This document shows positions 24,986-36,463 of a stretch of 64,000 bases of DNA, in pieces. Made by a program: the position numbers and the translations under genes. The number at the start of each line of letters is the position of its first letter. Position 1 is the stretch's first letter. Source of the DNA: Xanthobacter oligotrophicus (GTDB taxonomy: Bacteria; Pseudomonadota; Alphaproteobacteria; Rhizobiales; Xanthobacteraceae); the NCBI RefSeq assembly GCF_008364685.1, contig NZ_VTTL01000012.1, forward strand, positions 1-64,000. Reading direction: 5' to 3'. The notes under the pieces are model-generated. The model was given only the letters and a program-made list of their open reading frames with translations. It searched no databases and was not told where the DNA came from.

Positions 24986-25459
24986 TCAGCGCAGGGTCAG
25001 GTCGGACACGCCGAGGGCGAGGTTGACGCCGGTCTGGCCTTCGACGGAGAGCGGCTGCAGCGCGATGGTGTTGGACGAACCGCCCACCAGCACGTTGGCG
25101 CCGAGGCCCACGCCGAACGAGGCGTTGGTGGAGGCGCCCACATAGGTGCCGCGCAGGGCGCCGCGACCGACCACGGCGGTGGGGGCGAACACGGCCCACA
25201 CCATGCGGCCGGAGGTGCTGAAGCCCAGGTCGATGCCGAAGCGGCGGGTCACGCCCTGATAGGTGCCGGCCTTGGCGCTGCGCGAGGACGGCAGGAAGGA
25301 GCAGCTCATCTCACGCACGGAGCCGAGGACGAAGCTCACGTTCGGCGCGAGGTTGCAGCTCAGCGTGCCCACCTGGACGCGAGACTGGGCGGAAGCGGGC
25401 ATGGCGCCGGCGACGAGCAGGGCAGCAGCCGCGAGGCCGGCCTTGAAAACAGTCTTCAT
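24986..25459 (-). CDS. DUF992 domain secreted protein (second of two)
   Basis: A 157-residue paralogue of the neighbouring DUF992 protein. The signal peptide is MKTVFKAGLAAAALLVAGAM..ASA. The mature domain shows VQVGTLSCNLAPNVSFVLGSVREMSCSFLP, GVTRRFGIDLGFS, MVWAVFAP, GALRGTYVGASTNASFGVGLG and LQPLSVEGQTGVNLALGVSDL. AGGAGG precedes the ATG. The two copies share layout but have diverged strongly, so the duplication is old. Function unknown; likely periplasmic or outer-membrane associated. Confidence 0.85.
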   Translation of the reverse strand: MKTVFKAGLAAAALLVAGAMPASAQSRVQVGTLSCNLAPNVSFVLGSVREMSCSFLPSSRSAKAGTYQGVTRRFGIDLGFSTSGRMVWAVFAPTAVVGRGALRGTYVGASTNASFGVGLGANVLVGGSSNTIALQPLSVEGQTGVNLALGVSDLTLR

Positions 25460-25594
25460 GATGTCGTTCCTCCTATGGGAAGCGGGCGGGTTGATCCCTG
25501 CACCCGACGACAGCGAAGCCTTAGCCCAGACTTCACTGCTGCGCCAACGCTTCAAAGGGCCACAAGTTCCTTTTTTCCGGGCGCTGTGCCCGGA

Positions 25595-26899
<1,305 letters not shown>

Positions 26900-27096
26900 C
26901 TAGTTCAGCCGCCGCCCGCAAACAAGCAACGATCTTGAATATCGCGGCACGCGGGTGTGATGAATTGCCATGGATCGGGCGTGGCCCTTGCGGCAACGCA
27001 ACCCACGGGCCACATGAAGGCGCAACAGCCAAGCTCGGCCGGTGCGCGTCATGCGGCGATCCCATTGGGATGCCTTGGACTTCGGGGAGGGGACGG

Positions 27097-27720
27097 GTGC
27101 TGACGCTCTATTCCACCCAGGCCTCGGGCAATTCCTACAAGGTCCGGCTCATGCTGGCGAAGCTTGCCCGCCCGTTCCGCCTGGAGGAAGTGGACATCTT
27201 CGCCGGCGAGAACCGCACCCCGGAATTCCTCGCCCGCAACCCCGAAGGCCGGGTCCCGCTGCTGGACCTCGACGGACGGTTCCTCGCCGAATCAAACGCC
27301 ATCCTCTTCTATCTGGCGGAAGGCACGCGCTTCCTGCCCGCCGACGCCTTCGACCGGGCGGAGACACTGCGCTGGATGTTCTTCGAGCAGCACAGCCACG
27401 AGCCCGGCATCGCCGCAGCCCGCTTCTGGCTCAAGCAGGTGCGGGGCGGCCGGGACCTGCGCACCCACGACGTGGACCGCTGGATGGAGGAGGGCTACGC
27501 CGCCCTCAAGGTGATGGAGCGCCATCTCGCCGGCCGGAGCTTCTTCGTGGGCGAGGCCCTCACCATCGCGGACATGGCGCTCTATGCCCACACCCATGTG
27601 GCCGAGGAGGGCGACTTCTCGCTCAACGGCTTCCCCGCCGTGCGCGCCTGGCTGGAGCGGGTGGCGGCGGAGCCCGGCCATGTGGACATGGAGTGGCGGC
27701 CGTCTGTCGCGGAAGCATAG
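27097..27720 (+). CDS. glutathione S-transferase family protein
   Basis: A 207-residue GST. The N-terminal domain has YSTQASGNSYKVRLMLA and NPEGRVPLLDLDGRFLAESNAILFYLAEG (cis-Pro loop and the Glu/Ser glutathione contact). The helical C-terminal domain includes FFVGEALTIADMALYAHTH. The GTG at 27097 is preceded by GGGGAGGGG; ATG 27070 is an in-frame alternative adding nine residues. It differs clearly from the GST at 18.7-19.3 kb. Substrate unknown. Confidence 0.86.
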   Translation: MLTLYSTQASGNSYKVRLMLAKLARPFRLEEVDIFAGENRTPEFLARNPEGRVPLLDLDGRFLAESNAILFYLAEGTRFLPADAFDRAETLRWMFFEQHSHEPGIAAARFWLKQVRGGRDLRTHDVDRWMEEGYAALKVMERHLAGRSFFVGEALTIADMALYAHTHVAEEGDFSLNGFPAVRAWLERVAAEPGHVDMEWRPSVAEA

Positions 27721-27884
27721 CGGGGATGGATCGCGGTTCCGTGAGCGCTCGACATCATCTTGCCATGATGTGCAAAGGCCAAGCCGCGGTGGCGCCACGA
27801 TTCCTTTCCACTCTCGCTTGTGTCGGCGGAACTGATTCGCAGGCGTCGACGTTGGTTGGTTGCGTTCTACTGAGCGAGATCATC

Positions 27885-28265
27885 ATGTCCGGACGGTGTG
27901 ACATGGAAGTTGGGCACTTCACCCTGGGGCGGCTTGATCGTCCGGGCGCGGGCGTCTCGTCCGCTGATCCGGAACTGCTGGCCCGTGCGGTGCGCGACCA
28001 CAAGGTGGGCGACGCGCTCGCCCAGGCGGCCCTCACCTTCGCCCTCATGCTCGCCATCGGCGCCGTCGCTTTCGTGCTGAGCGCGGAGCACGCGGCAGCG
28101 GCCAGCCAGCTCATCGTCAATGGCATGATCGACTATTCCGGCGTCCTGCTCGGCCTGGCCATGGCCGGCAGCGTCCTGCTCGTCGGCCGCCGTGCCGCGC
28201 AACGCCTCGTCCGTGCCAGGTCACGGGTTGCCCGTGATGCCGAGTTCTCCCGCCGGCCGCGCTGA
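27885..28265 (+). CDS. small two-helix membrane protein, hypothetical
   Basis: A 126-residue protein with two predicted membrane segments (about residues 49-67, LTFALMLAIGAVAFVLSAE, and about 83-103, SGVLLGLAMAGSVLLVGRRA) and an Arg-rich C-terminus. No family recognised. The start at 27885 is tentative; the ribosome binding site is weak. It ends seven bases before the sugar dehydrogenase start, so cotranscription with it is possible. Confidence 0.5.
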   Translation: MSGRCDMEVGHFTLGRLDRPGAGVSSADPELLARAVRDHKVGDALAQAALTFALMLAIGAVAFVLSAEHAAAASQLIVNGMIDYSGVLLGLAMAGSVLLVGRRAAQRLVRARSRVARDAEFSRRPR

Positions 28266-28272
28266 GCCGGCG

Positions 28273-29517
28273 ATGCAACTGCGCCCCGATCCCCGTCTCC
28301 GTACCCTGCCGCGTGAGGTGGCTGCGGTGCTCGCCCGGCGCGATCACCGGCGGCGCTCCTCTTTTCCCCGTCCCGGCAGCCGCACCGCCATCGCCGCGCT
28401 TGCGCTGCTCGGCCTGTTCGTTGCCGGCGCCTTCGCCTTCGCGGCCGATGATGCCGGCGCCGTGAGGCGCTTCGCCGGGGAAGAGGTGCGCGTCGTGCCC
28501 TTCGCTTCGGGGCTGGAGCATCCCTGGAGCATGGCCTTCCTGCCCGATGGCCGCCTCCTCGTCACCGAGCGGGAGGGGCGGCTGCGCGTGGTCGATGCCG
28601 CCGGAAAACTCGGCGCGCCCATTTCCGGGGTGCCGCAGGTGGCGGCGCGGGGGCAGGGCGGCTTGCTGGACGTGGCGCTGGACCCCGCCTTCGCCACCAA
28701 CCGCCTGATCTATCTGAGCTATGCCGAGCCACGCCCGGACGGCGCCGGCACCTCCGTGGCGCGCGGGCGCCTCTCGGAGGACCTCACCCGGCTGAGCGAC
28801 CTGCAGGTGATTTTCCGCCAGCAGCCCGGCTATTCCGGCGGCAACCATTTCGGCTCGCGCCTGGTGTTCGCGCCCGATGGCATGCTGTTCGTGACGCTCG
28901 GCGAGCGCTTCGACCTGATGGACAAGGCCCAGGATCTCTCCACCACCCTGGGCAAGGTGGTGCGCATCGCGCCGGACGGCTCGATCCCGGCGGACAATCC
29001 CTTCCGAGATCGCCCCGGCGCGCGGCCGGAAATCTTCAGCTATGGCCATCGCAACGTGCAGGCCGGCGTCATCGAGCCCGCCACCGGCCGGCTGTGGACC
29101 GTGGAGCACGGCCCGCGCGGCGGCGACGAGGTGAACCGGCCGGAGGCGGGCAAGAATTACGGCTGGCCGGTCATCAGCTACGGCCGGCATTATTCCGGCG
29201 CCAAGATCGGCGTCGGCACGCGCAAGGAGGGGATGGAGCAGCCCCTGTTCTACTGGGACCCCTCCATCGCGCCCTCCGGCGCCGCCTTCTATTCCGCCGA
29301 CCTGCTGCCCGCCTTCAAGGGCCAGCTCTTCGTCGGCGCGCTGGCGGGGCAGGCGCTGGTGGAGGTGAAGGTCCGCGACGGCGCCGTCACCGGCGAGGAG
29401 CAGCTGTCGCTCGGCAAGCGCATCCGCGACGTCCGGCAGGGTCCGGACGGGGCGCTGTGGCTCGCCACCGACGACACCGGCGAGATCCTGCGCGTGGTGC
29501 CCGCCGCCGCCAAGTGA
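28273..29517 (+). CDS. PQQ-dependent aldose sugar dehydrogenase (Asd/YliI family)
   Basis: A 414-residue protein with an N-terminal membrane or signal segment (AIAALALLGLFVAGAFAFA, about residues 39-57) and a six-bladed beta-propeller. Family blocks include GLEHPWSMAFLPDGRLLVTEREGRL, GGLLDVALDPAF, GNHFGSRLVFAPDGMLFVTLGER, SYGHRNVQ and VEHGPRGGDEVN. Soluble aldose dehydrogenases of this type oxidise aldoses in the periplasm with PQQ and calcium. ATG 28273 is chosen as it follows the previous stop; in-frame ATGs at 28237 and 28192 would overlap that gene. No PQQ synthesis genes are in the window. Confidence 0.85.
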   Translation: MQLRPDPRLRTLPREVAAVLARRDHRRRSSFPRPGSRTAIAALALLGLFVAGAFAFAADDAGAVRRFAGEEVRVVPFASGLEHPWSMAFLPDGRLLVTEREGRLRVVDAAGKLGAPISGVPQVAARGQGGLLDVALDPAFATNRLIYLSYAEPRPDGAGTSVARGRLSEDLTRLSDLQVIFRQQPGYSGGNHFGSRLVFAPDGMLFVTLGERFDLMDKAQDLSTTLGKVVRIAPDGSIPADNPFRDRPGARPEIFSYGHRNVQAGVIEPATGRLWTVEHGPRGGDEVNRPEAGKNYGWPVISYGRHYSGAKIGVGTRKEGMEQPLFYWDPSIAPSGAAFYSADLLPAFKGQLFVGALAGQALVEVKVRDGAVTGEEQLSLGKRIRDVRQGPDGALWLATDDTGEILRVVPAAAK

Positions 29518-29630
29518 GGGCCCAAATGAGGGCATCTGACGGGATTCCATTGGGTCCCCATCGCCCCTAACATCGGGTCGCCGATGGCGTCTGGCTTCTC
29601 ATGCCGGGCGCCCTGTTCCGCGGAGACCCC

Positions 29631-30995
29631 ATGGCCCAGACGCTGCTCGCCCGCAACGCCCTCGTCCTCGTCACCATGGATGGAGAGCGCCGGGAGATCC
29701 CGGGCGGCGGGCTCTATGCGGAAGACGGGCGCATCGTCGCGGTGGGGCGCGCCGCCGACCTGCCGGCGCAGGCGGACGAGATCATCGATCTTGCCGGCCA
29801 TGTGGTGATCCCCGGCCTCGTCAACACCCACCACCACATGGTGCAGAGCCTGACCCGCGCGGTGCCGGCGGCGCAGGATGGCGAGCTGTTCGACTGGCTG
29901 CGCGCGCTTTATCCGCTGTGGGCCGGGCTGACCGGCGAGATGGTGGAGACGGCGACCCTGACCGCCATGGCGGAGCTGATCCTCTCCGGCTGCACCACCT
30001 CATCGGACCATCTCTACATCTATCCCAATGGGGTGCAGCTCGATGATTCCATCCGTGCCGCGCGGCAGATCGGCATGCGCTTCCACGCCGCCCGCGGGTC
30101 CATGAGCGTGGGCGAGAGCAAGGGCGGCTTGCCTCCCGACCGGGTGGTGGAGGACGAGGGCTTCGTGATGAAGGACGCCGAGCGTCTCATCGGCGCCTAT
30201 CACGACCCCGCCCGCTTCTCCATGCTGCGGGTGGTGCTGGCGCCCTGCTCGCCCTTTACCGTGAGCCACGACCTGATGCGGGACACGGCCCGCCTCGCCC
30301 GCGCCAACGGCCTGACACTGCACACGCACCTCGCCGAGAACGATTCGGATATCGCCTTCTCCCACAGGACCTTCGGCATGGGCCCCACCGAATATGTGCG
30401 CGAGCTGGGCTGGGTGGGGCCGGACGTGTGGCACGCCCATTGCGTGAAGCTGGACGAGGCGGGCATCGCCTTGTTCGCCCGCACGGGCACCGGCATCGCC
30501 CATTGCCCGTGTTCCAACATGCGGCTTGCCTCGGGCATCGCGCCGGTGAAGCGGTTCCGCGCGGAAGGCATCCCGGTGGGCCTCGGCGTGGACGGCTCGG
30601 CCTCCAACGACAGCGGCCATCTGCTGGCCGAGGCACGCCAGGCCATGCTGCTCCAGCGCGTGGCGTGCGGGCCGGATGCCATGAGCGCGCGCACGGCGCT
30701 GGAACTGGCGACGCTGGGCGGCGCGCGCGTTCTGGGGCGAGCCGACATCGGCGCGCTGGCCCCGGACATGGCGGCGGATTTCGTCGCCTTCGACATGTCG
30801 GCGCTGGCCTACGCCGGGGCACTGCACGATCCGGTGGCGGCGCTCCTGTTCTGCGCGCCGCAGCAGGTGAGCGTGAGCGTCATCAACGGCCGCGTGGTGG
30901 TGCGCGACGGCCGCCTCCTCACCATCGACGTGCCGGCGACCGTGCGGCGGCACAACGCCTTTGCTGCCGAGCTGGCGGCGCTGGCGCCGTCGTGA
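29631..30995 (+). CDS. amidohydrolase, 8-oxoguanine deaminase-like
   Basis: A 454-residue amidohydrolase-superfamily deaminase. The metal-binding HxH is in PGLVNTHHHMVQ (His67/69). Further metal and catalytic residues are in THLAEN (about 235), HAHC (about 272) and the Asp of LGVDGSASND (about 322). LSGCTTSSDHLYIYPNG is a hallmark of the 8-oxoguanine deaminase / hydroxyatrazine hydrolase-like group. It probably deaminates 8-oxoguanine to urate; a triazine or other guanine-like substrate is the alternative. The ATG at 29631 follows GGAGACCCC. Appears monocistronic. Confidence 0.82.
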   Translation: MAQTLLARNALVLVTMDGERREIPGGGLYAEDGRIVAVGRAADLPAQADEIIDLAGHVVIPGLVNTHHHMVQSLTRAVPAAQDGELFDWLRALYPLWAGLTGEMVETATLTAMAELILSGCTTSSDHLYIYPNGVQLDDSIRAARQIGMRFHAARGSMSVGESKGGLPPDRVVEDEGFVMKDAERLIGAYHDPARFSMLRVVLAPCSPFTVSHDLMRDTARLARANGLTLHTHLAENDSDIAFSHRTFGMGPTEYVRELGWVGPDVWHAHCVKLDEAGIALFARTGTGIAHCPCSNMRLASGIAPVKRFRAEGIPVGLGVDGSASNDSGHLLAEARQAMLLQRVACGPDAMSARTALELATLGGARVLGRADIGALAPDMAADFVAFDMSALAYAGALHDPVAALLFCAPQQVSVSVINGRVVVRDGRLLTIDVPATVRRHNAFAAELAALAPS

Positions 30996-31013
30996 TTCTG
31001 GGACCGTCCCCGC

Positions 31014-31376
31014 TCAGAATTTGTGGAAGATGAAAAAGGCCCCGGCCGAGATGAAGGCGAACCCCACAAGGTGGTTCCAGCCCAGCGGCTCCTTCAGGTA
31101 GAGCACCGAGAAGCCGGCGAAGACGAGGAGGGTGATGACCTCCTGCATGGTCTTCAGCTGGGCCGTGGAATAGACCTCTGACCCGAAGCGGTTGGCCGGA
31201 ACGGCGAGGCAATACTCGAAAAAAGCGATACCCCAGCTCACGACGATCGCGATTACGAGCGGCGAAGACTTGTGCTTGAGGTGCCCGTACCACGCGAACG
31301 TCATGAAGACGTTAGAGGCGACGAGCATCACGATGGGCAGGATCTGAGGCGGCAGGAGGGTGGTCAGGGAGGGCAT
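31014..31376 (-). CDS. DMT family membrane protein (DUF486)
   Basis: A 120-residue membrane protein with four hydrophobic helices. The family pattern is clear: LMLVASNVFMTFAWYGHLKHK, then WGIAFFEYCLAVPANR, LKTMQEVITLLVFAGFSVLYLKEPL and a closing FISAGAFFIFHKF. DUF486 proteins resemble half-size drug/metabolite transporters; the substrate is unknown. Converges with the deaminase gene. Confidence 0.9.
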   Translation of the reverse strand: MPSLTTLLPPQILPIVMLVASNVFMTFAWYGHLKHKSSPLVIAIVVSWGIAFFEYCLAVPANRFGSEVYSTAQLKTMQEVITLLVFAGFSVLYLKEPLGWNHLVGFAFISAGAFFIFHKF

Positions 31377-31709
31377 TCAAACGCTCTGCTGTGCTGTTGT
31401 TGAACGTGCCGTTCCGCGCCTCGCCCGCGTTCCGCGCGAAGCCCGAACGAAGCTTGCTTCGAGTGCGATCGATATCGCTCCCAGCCAGACCGTGCGCAAG
31501 CGAAATGCCAGCGGCTCGAGATCTGGCATCTCGTCCGCTGGAATCCACCGGCCCATGCCTGCCCAAGTCCGATCGGCGACGGTCAAGATCGAGGCTTGGG
31601 TAAAACGCACCGATCCGTCGGATGGTTGCCTGCCTGTTTGCGGAGTCGATTGACGATGATTGTATATTGAACAATTATAAATCTAGGGTTGTGATTCAGG
31701 GGGGCTTTC
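31377..31709. other. 333-base intergenic region, AT-rich at its right end
   Basis: No gene is supported here. The left part is of ordinary composition with several small palindromes. From about 31645 the sequence turns AT-rich, a strong contrast to the window. It holds TTGACG at 31650-31655 and TATAAA at 31676-31681, a possible although widely spaced promoter for the lipoprotein gene that starts at 31710. Confidence 0.5.
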
Positions 31710-32393
31710 ATGGTGGGGAAAATCTGGGTTACCGCAGGCCTTTGCCTCGCTTTGGCTGGCTGCGCGACGAGTCGCAGGCTGGAGATCGGCGCGCGGGAAC
31801 TGGTGCCGCCGCAGCGTGGCATCTACGTCGGCTCGCTGTATTACGCTCAGGAGCCACCGACCACACATCTGGAGGTGCCGACCGCCCTTGAGCTGTTGTG
31901 CGACGCCCAGCCGGACCTCACCATCTTCGGTGTGGCCAATCCTCAGCCGGAGATCGTGGCCGACATCAACCTGCTCTACGACACGCGCCTTCAGGCCTCG
32001 CTAAGCGGGATCCAGACCAAACTGATTTCCGTGGGCCTGTCGGGCAACGTGTCCGATTATTACGAATACAAGCTGACCAAGGTCACCAAATACACCATCT
32101 CCGAATCTGCGGCCCAGACCGTGTTCGAAGGCATGAGCCAGAAGCGCGCCTGCTATCGGGCGTTGCAGCGTCAGGCCGCGTTCGGCATCTATCAGGTGAA
32201 GGCGACCTATGTGGGTGACATCGTCTTCCAGCGGAAGCAGGCCATCGGGGCGGATGGATCGGTGGCGCTGAAGCTCAATCAGGTCGAGCCTGCGATCAAG
32301 GCCACCTTCTCCCAGACGCTCAACCTGGGCTTCTCCGGGCAGGGGCTGGTTTTCTCATTCGTGCCGATCGTGCGCAACGTTCCGCGCAGCTAA
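31710..32393 (+). CDS. lipoprotein of unknown function
   Basis: A 227-residue protein with a lipobox (LALAGC, lipidated Cys18), so it is an outer- or inner-membrane lipoprotein. No family recognised. The mature region is beta-rich in appearance with many Tyr, Thr and Lys residues ([19 protein letters not shown] in the middle) and no obvious catalytic motif. Its codon use and GC are visibly lower than the neighbours, and the upstream DNA is AT-rich, both suggesting horizontal acquisition. It stands alone between the DUF486 gene and uvrB. Confidence 0.75.
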   Translation: MVGKIWVTAGLCLALAGCATSRRLEIGARELVPPQRGIYVGSLYYAQEPPTTHLEVPTALELLCDAQPDLTIFGVANPQPEIVADINLLYDTRLQASLSGIQTKLISVGLSGNVSDYYEYKLTKVTKYTISESAAQTVFEGMSQKRACYRALQRQAAFGIYQVKATYVGDIVFQRKQAIGADGSVALKLNQVEPAIKATFSQTLNLGFSGQGLVFSFVPIVRNVPRS

Positions 32394-32454
32394 TCTTCTC
32401 ACGGGAGCGACGGCGGGGCTTTTCGGGAGCGCCGCCGCCGCCCATATTCCCCCC

Positions 32455-35052
32455 ATGGCCAAAGCATCCCGTCCCGGTAAGCTCGGAGAGCGCTCCCAGC
32501 GTCATTTCGAGCCGGCGCCCCAGCAGGCGCTTGATCCTGAACTCGCACAGTCCCTCGGTCTCGCACCCGGGGACCTGAACCTCGATTTCGCGTCCGCCGG
32601 GGCCTCCGCCACGGTGCAGGCGTTGTCGCAGCTCATCGAGAACGGGCGGCCGGAGGTCAACGGCCAGACCTGGGTGCCCCATCGCCCGCCGCGCCCGGAG
32701 AAGTCCGAGGGCGGCGTCAGCTTCATCATGAAGAGCGATTTCGAGCCCGCCGGCGACCAGCCGCAGGCCATCGCCGAGCTGTGCGCGCAGGCGCAGGCCG
32801 GGGAGCGCGACCAGGTGCTGCTGGGCGTCACCGGCTCGGGCAAGACCTTCACCATGGCCAAGGTGATCGAGCAGCTCCAGCGCCCCGCCATCGTGCTCGC
32901 GCCCAACAAAACGCTGGCGGCCCAGCTCTACGGCGAGTTCAAGAGCTTTTTCCCCGACAATGCGGTGGAATATTTCGTCTCCTACTACGATTATTACCAG
33001 CCGGAAGCCTATGTGCCCCGGACCGATACCTATATCGAGAAGGAATCGTCCATCAACGAGCAGATCGACCGCATGCGCCATGCGGCGACCCGCGCCCTGC
33101 TGGAGCGCGACGACGTGATCATCGTCGCCTCGGTGTCGTGCATCTACGGCATCGGCTCGGTCGAGACCTATTCGGCCATGACCTTCGACATCAAGGTGGG
33201 CGAGCGCATCGACCAGCGCGGCCTGCTCGCCGATCTCGTGGCCCTGCAATACAAACGCATCCAGTCGGATTTCGCCCGCGGCACCTTCCGGGTGCGCGGC
33301 GACAGCGTGGAGATCTTCCCCGCCCATTATGAGGACCGCGCCTGGCGCGTCTCCCTGTTCGGCGACGAGGTGGAGAGCATCGCCGAGTTCGACCCGCTCA
33401 CCGGGCACAAGAGCGGCGACATGAAGAGCGTGCGTGTCTACGCCGCCTCCCATTACGTCACCCCGCGCCCGACCCTGATCCAGGCCATTACCGGCATCAA
33501 GGCCGAGCTGAAGATGCGGCTCGACGAGTTGTACAAGATGGGTCGCCTCTTGGAGGCGCAGCGGCTGGAGCAGCGCACCCGCTACGACCTGGAGATGATG
33601 GAGGCGACCGGAAGCTGCGCCGGCATCGAGAATTATTCGCGCTGGCTCACCGGCAGGAAGCCCGGCGAGCCGCCGCCCACCCTGTTCGAGTACGTGCCCG
33701 ACAATTCCCTCGTCTTCATCGACGAGAGCCATGTGACCGTGCCGCAGATTGGCGCCATGTATCGCGGCGACTTCCGCCGCAAGGCGACGCTGGCGGAATA
33801 CGGCTTCCGCCTGCCCAGCTGCATGGACAACCGCCCGTTGCGCTTCGAGGAATGGGAGGCCATGCGGCCGCAGACCGTCCATGTCTCCGCCACCCCCGGC
33901 ACCTGGGAGATGGAGAAGACCGGCGGCGTGTTCGTGGAGCAGGTGATCCGGCCCACCGGCCTCATCGATCCGCCGGTGGAGGTGCGTCCGGCCCGCACCC
34001 AGGTGGACGATCTTCTGGGGGAGGTGCGCGCCTTCGCGGCCCAGGGCTACCGGACGTTGGTCACCGTGCTCACCAAGCGCATGGCCGAGGACCTTACCGA
34101 ATATCTGCACGAGCACGGTATCCGCGTGCGCTACATGCATTCCGATATCGACACCATCGAGCGCATCGAGATCATCCGCGACCTCAGGCTCGGGGCATTC
34201 GACGCGCTCATCGGCATCAACCTGCTGCGCGAGGGCCTCGACATCCCCGAATGCGGGCTGGTCGCCATCCTGGATGCGGACAAGGAGGGCTTCCTGCGCT
34301 CGGAGACCTCCCTGGTGCAGACCATCGGCCGCGCCGCCCGCAACGTGGACGGGCGCGTCATCCTCTATGCCGACCGGGTCACCGGCTCCATGGAGCGGGC
34401 CATGGCGGAGACCTCCCGCCGGCGCGAGAAGCAGATGGCCTACAACATCGAGCACGGCATCACGCCGGAGAGCGTGAAGAAGGCCATCGGCGACATCCTC
34501 AATTCCGTCTACGAGCGCGACCACGTGCAGGTGGATGCGGGCCTGGCGGAGGAGGGTGCGGCCTTCGGGCACAACCTCAAGGCGGTGATGGCGGACCTGG
34601 AGAAGCGCATGCGCGCCGCCGCCGCCGACCTCGACTTCGAGACCGCCGCGCGCCTGCGCGACGAGATCCGCCGGCTGGAGGCCACCGAGCTTGCGGTGGC
34701 GGACGATCCCCTCGCCCGGCAGGAGGCGGTGGAGGACAAGTCCGGCGGCTTCCGGGGGCCGCGCAAATACGGCAAGGCGGCCAACATGCCGCCCAAGGAA
34801 GACGCCGGCAAGCTGTTGCCGCGCGGTCGCGGGGTGGCCCGCAAGCCGCGTGCGGGAGCCGACGAGGAGGGCATGGGCGAGGAGCAGGCGGCCTATGCCG
34901 CGCCGGTCACCCGCGCCCACAAGCCCTCCCTCGACGACATGGGTCCCGGCTCCGACCGCGCCGTGCCGATCACGGAAGACACCTTCCGCCCCGGCCCGCG
35001 CCCCGATCCCGGAACCAAAGGCTACAGGAAGGGCGGCCGGCGCAAGGGATAA
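32455..35052 (+). CDS. uvrB: excinuclease ABC subunit UvrB
   Basis: An 865-residue UvrB with an N-terminal extension of about 95 residues and a low-complexity C-terminal tail. Walker [10 protein letters not shown] is near residue 124. The beta-hairpin [21 protein letters not shown], used to lock damaged DNA, is near 179. The helicase motif AARN lies near 630, and the UVR (UvrC-binding) domain [18 protein letters not shown] is near 722. It acts with UvrA and UvrC in nucleotide excision repair. The N-terminal extension is usual in alphaproteobacteria, so the first ATG is kept. Confidence 0.97.
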   Translation: MAKASRPGKLGERSQRHFEPAPQQALDPELAQSLGLAPGDLNLDFASAGASATVQALSQLIENGRPEVNGQTWVPHRPPRPEKSEGGVSFIMKSDFEPAGDQPQAIAELCAQAQAGERDQVLLGVTGSGKTFTMAKVIEQLQRPAIVLAPNKTLAAQLYGEFKSFFPDNAVEYFVSYYDYYQPEAYVPRTDTYIEKESSINEQIDRMRHAATRALLERDDVIIVASVSCIYGIGSVETYSAMTFDIKVGERIDQRGLLADLVALQYKRIQSDFARGTFRVRGDSVEIFPAHYEDRAWRVSLFGDEVESIAEFDPLTGHKSGDMKSVRVYAASHYVTPRPTLIQAITGIKAELKMRLDELYKMGRLLEAQRLEQRTRYDLEMMEATGSCAGIENYSRWLTGRKPGEPPPTLFEYVPDNSLVFIDESHVTVPQIGAMYRGDFRRKATLAEYGFRLPSCMDNRPLRFEEWEAMRPQTVHVSATPGTWEMEKTGGVFVEQVIRPTGLIDPPVEVRPARTQVDDLLGEVRAFAAQGYRTLVTVLTKRMAEDLTEYLHEHGIRVRYMHSDIDTIERIEIIRDLRLGAFDALIGINLLREGLDIPECGLVAILDADKEGFLRSETSLVQTIGRAARNVDGRVILYADRVTGSMERAMAETSRRREKQMAYNIEHGITPESVKKAIGDILNSVYERDHVQVDAGLAEEGAAFGHNLKAVMADLEKRMRAAAADLDFETAARLRDEIRRLEATELAVADDPLARQEAVEDKSGGFRGPRKYGKAANMPPKEDAGKLLPRGRGVARKPRAGADEEGMGEEQAAYAAPVTRAHKPSLDDMGPGSDRAVPITEDTFRPGPRPDPGTKGYRKGGRRKG

Positions 35053-35120
35053 GGCGCGCCGCTCGCCCGTCCCGCGGCACCCGTGCTACGCCCTGCGGAT
35101 CGTGGGGCGCGGAGGCGGGT

Positions 35121-35750
35121 ATGGAGACGGCGGATCTTCTCAAGGTGCTCTACATCGTCGCCATCGTGGCGGAGGCGATGACGGCCGCGCTGGCGGCGGG
35201 ACGGCGGGAGATGGACTGGGTGGGCGTGTGCCTGCTCGGCTCGGTCACGGCGCTCGGCGGCGGCTCGGTGCGCGACGTGCTGCTGGGCCGGCATCCCCTG
35301 TCCTGGGTGCAGCATCCGGAATACCTGCTCATCACCTGCGGCGCGGCGCTGGCGACCATCATGGTGGCGCGCTACATGCGCCACCTGCGGTACGTCTTCC
35401 TGTTCCTCGATGCGGTGGGACTGGTGGTGTTCACCGTCATCGGCTGCAACGTGGCCATGAGCCTCGACATGCCGGTGGTGGTGGTGATCGCCGCCGGGAT
35501 GATCACCGGCTGCGTCGGTGGGGTCCTGCGCGACGTGCTGTGCGCGGACGTCCCGTTGCTGTTCCGGGCCGAACTCTACGGCACCGTGTCCATCGTCACC
35601 GGCGGCCTTTACATGGCGGGCAAGGCGCTGGATCTGCCACACGATCCCCTCACCATCGGCGTCATGGCGTTCGGGTTGGGGATGCGGATGCTTGCCCTGC
35701 GGTTCGGCTGGCGCATGCCCAAGTTCGTCTATACCGAAACGATCCACTGA
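35121..35750 (+). CDS. trimeric intracellular cation channel family protein (UPF0126)
   Basis: A 209-residue inner-membrane protein with about seven hydrophobic helices arranged as two repeats. Each repeat carries the glycine motif of the TRIC/UPF0126 family: GSVTALGGGSVRDVLLG in the first and GMITGCVGGVLRDVLC in the second. Prokaryotic TRIC proteins form trimeric potassium-permeable channels. The start at 35121 is about 70 bases after the uvrB stop in the same direction. Confidence 0.9.
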   Translation: METADLLKVLYIVAIVAEAMTAALAAGRREMDWVGVCLLGSVTALGGGSVRDVLLGRHPLSWVQHPEYLLITCGAALATIMVARYMRHLRYVFLFLDAVGLVVFTVIGCNVAMSLDMPVVVVIAAGMITGCVGGVLRDVLCADVPLLFRAELYGTVSIVTGGLYMAGKALDLPHDPLTIGVMAFGLGMRMLALRFGWRMPKFVYTETIH

Positions 35751-35782
35751 GGACACGTTGCGGTCGTTTAAGGCCGAAAACC

Positions 35783-36265
35783 CTACGGCACCAGCGAGTG
35801 CGCCGACCATTCGTCGCGGGGCACTTCCTCGCCCAGGGTGTAGCTGAAGGTGTCCACGTCCATGCCGTCGGCGCTGGTGTGGCAGGTGTAGGAGAGGTGG
35901 TACCAGTGCCCGTGGCTGCGGATGGCGGCGCCCGGCGCGGTGATGGAGGCGTCACCCAACATGGGGTCGGCGAAGGCATAGGCCACGGTTTCCTCGGGCT
36001 GCATGTCGGCATGCTCGCGCCCCACCGTGCCCATGGCGCGGGCGTTGCAGCGCTGCTCGATGCGGGTGGGCAAATCCACGTGCAGCATCGCCGCGTCCCG
36101 CTTCGGCTGGCCGTTCTCGGGCTGGGCGGTGTGGGAATGGCTCTTTTTGGAATGGGCGTGCTTGTGCGCCGCCTCGGCCGTCGCCGGCATGGCGGCGAGC
36201 GACAGGGCAACGAAGGCTGGCAAAAGCAGCGTCGGCAAGAGGAACGTTGGCAAAAGGCGCTTCAC
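35783..36265 (-). CDS. DUF930 domain secreted protein
   Basis: A 160-residue exported protein. A signal peptide covers about residues 1-33. A histidine-rich segment (HKHAHSKKSHSHT, about 34-46) follows and could bind metal. The DUF930 domain includes LPTRIEQRCNARAMGTVG and a second Cys in LSYTCHTSADGMDV. The two cysteines probably form a disulfide. Function unknown. Convergent with the TRIC channel gene. Confidence 0.82.
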   Translation of the reverse strand: MKRLLPTFLLPTLLLPAFVALSLAAMPATAEAAHKHAHSKKSHSHTAQPENGQPKRDAAMLHVDLPTRIEQRCNARAMGTVGREHADMQPEETVAYAFADPMLGDASITAPGAAIRSHGHWYHLSYTCHTSADGMDVDTFSYTLGEEVPRDEWSAHSLVP

Positions 36266-36463
36266 GAGGGTTCACATCCACGGCTGACAGTCCCGAAGCC
36301 GTGGGCATAATAGGATGTCGTGGCAGGGGTGGGACGCACCGCGCGAAGATGTGACCCGTTTCCCACGCTGCGCGTCGTGTTATGCTGATTGTGATATAGC
36401 TTTGGCGGCGGCGCGGGTGGCGCGGCCGGTGCTATAAGGTCCCGCCAGGGGTGAACCGCAGGA

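Noticed and set aside
31360-31653. Short frames on both strands in the gap before the lipoprotein
   Set aside because: No ribosome binding site, no homology pattern, and composition like random GC-rich DNA.
32320-34920. An 866-codon minus-strand frame opposite uvrB
   Set aside because: Antisense shadow of uvrB; low-complexity composition and no recognisable domain.
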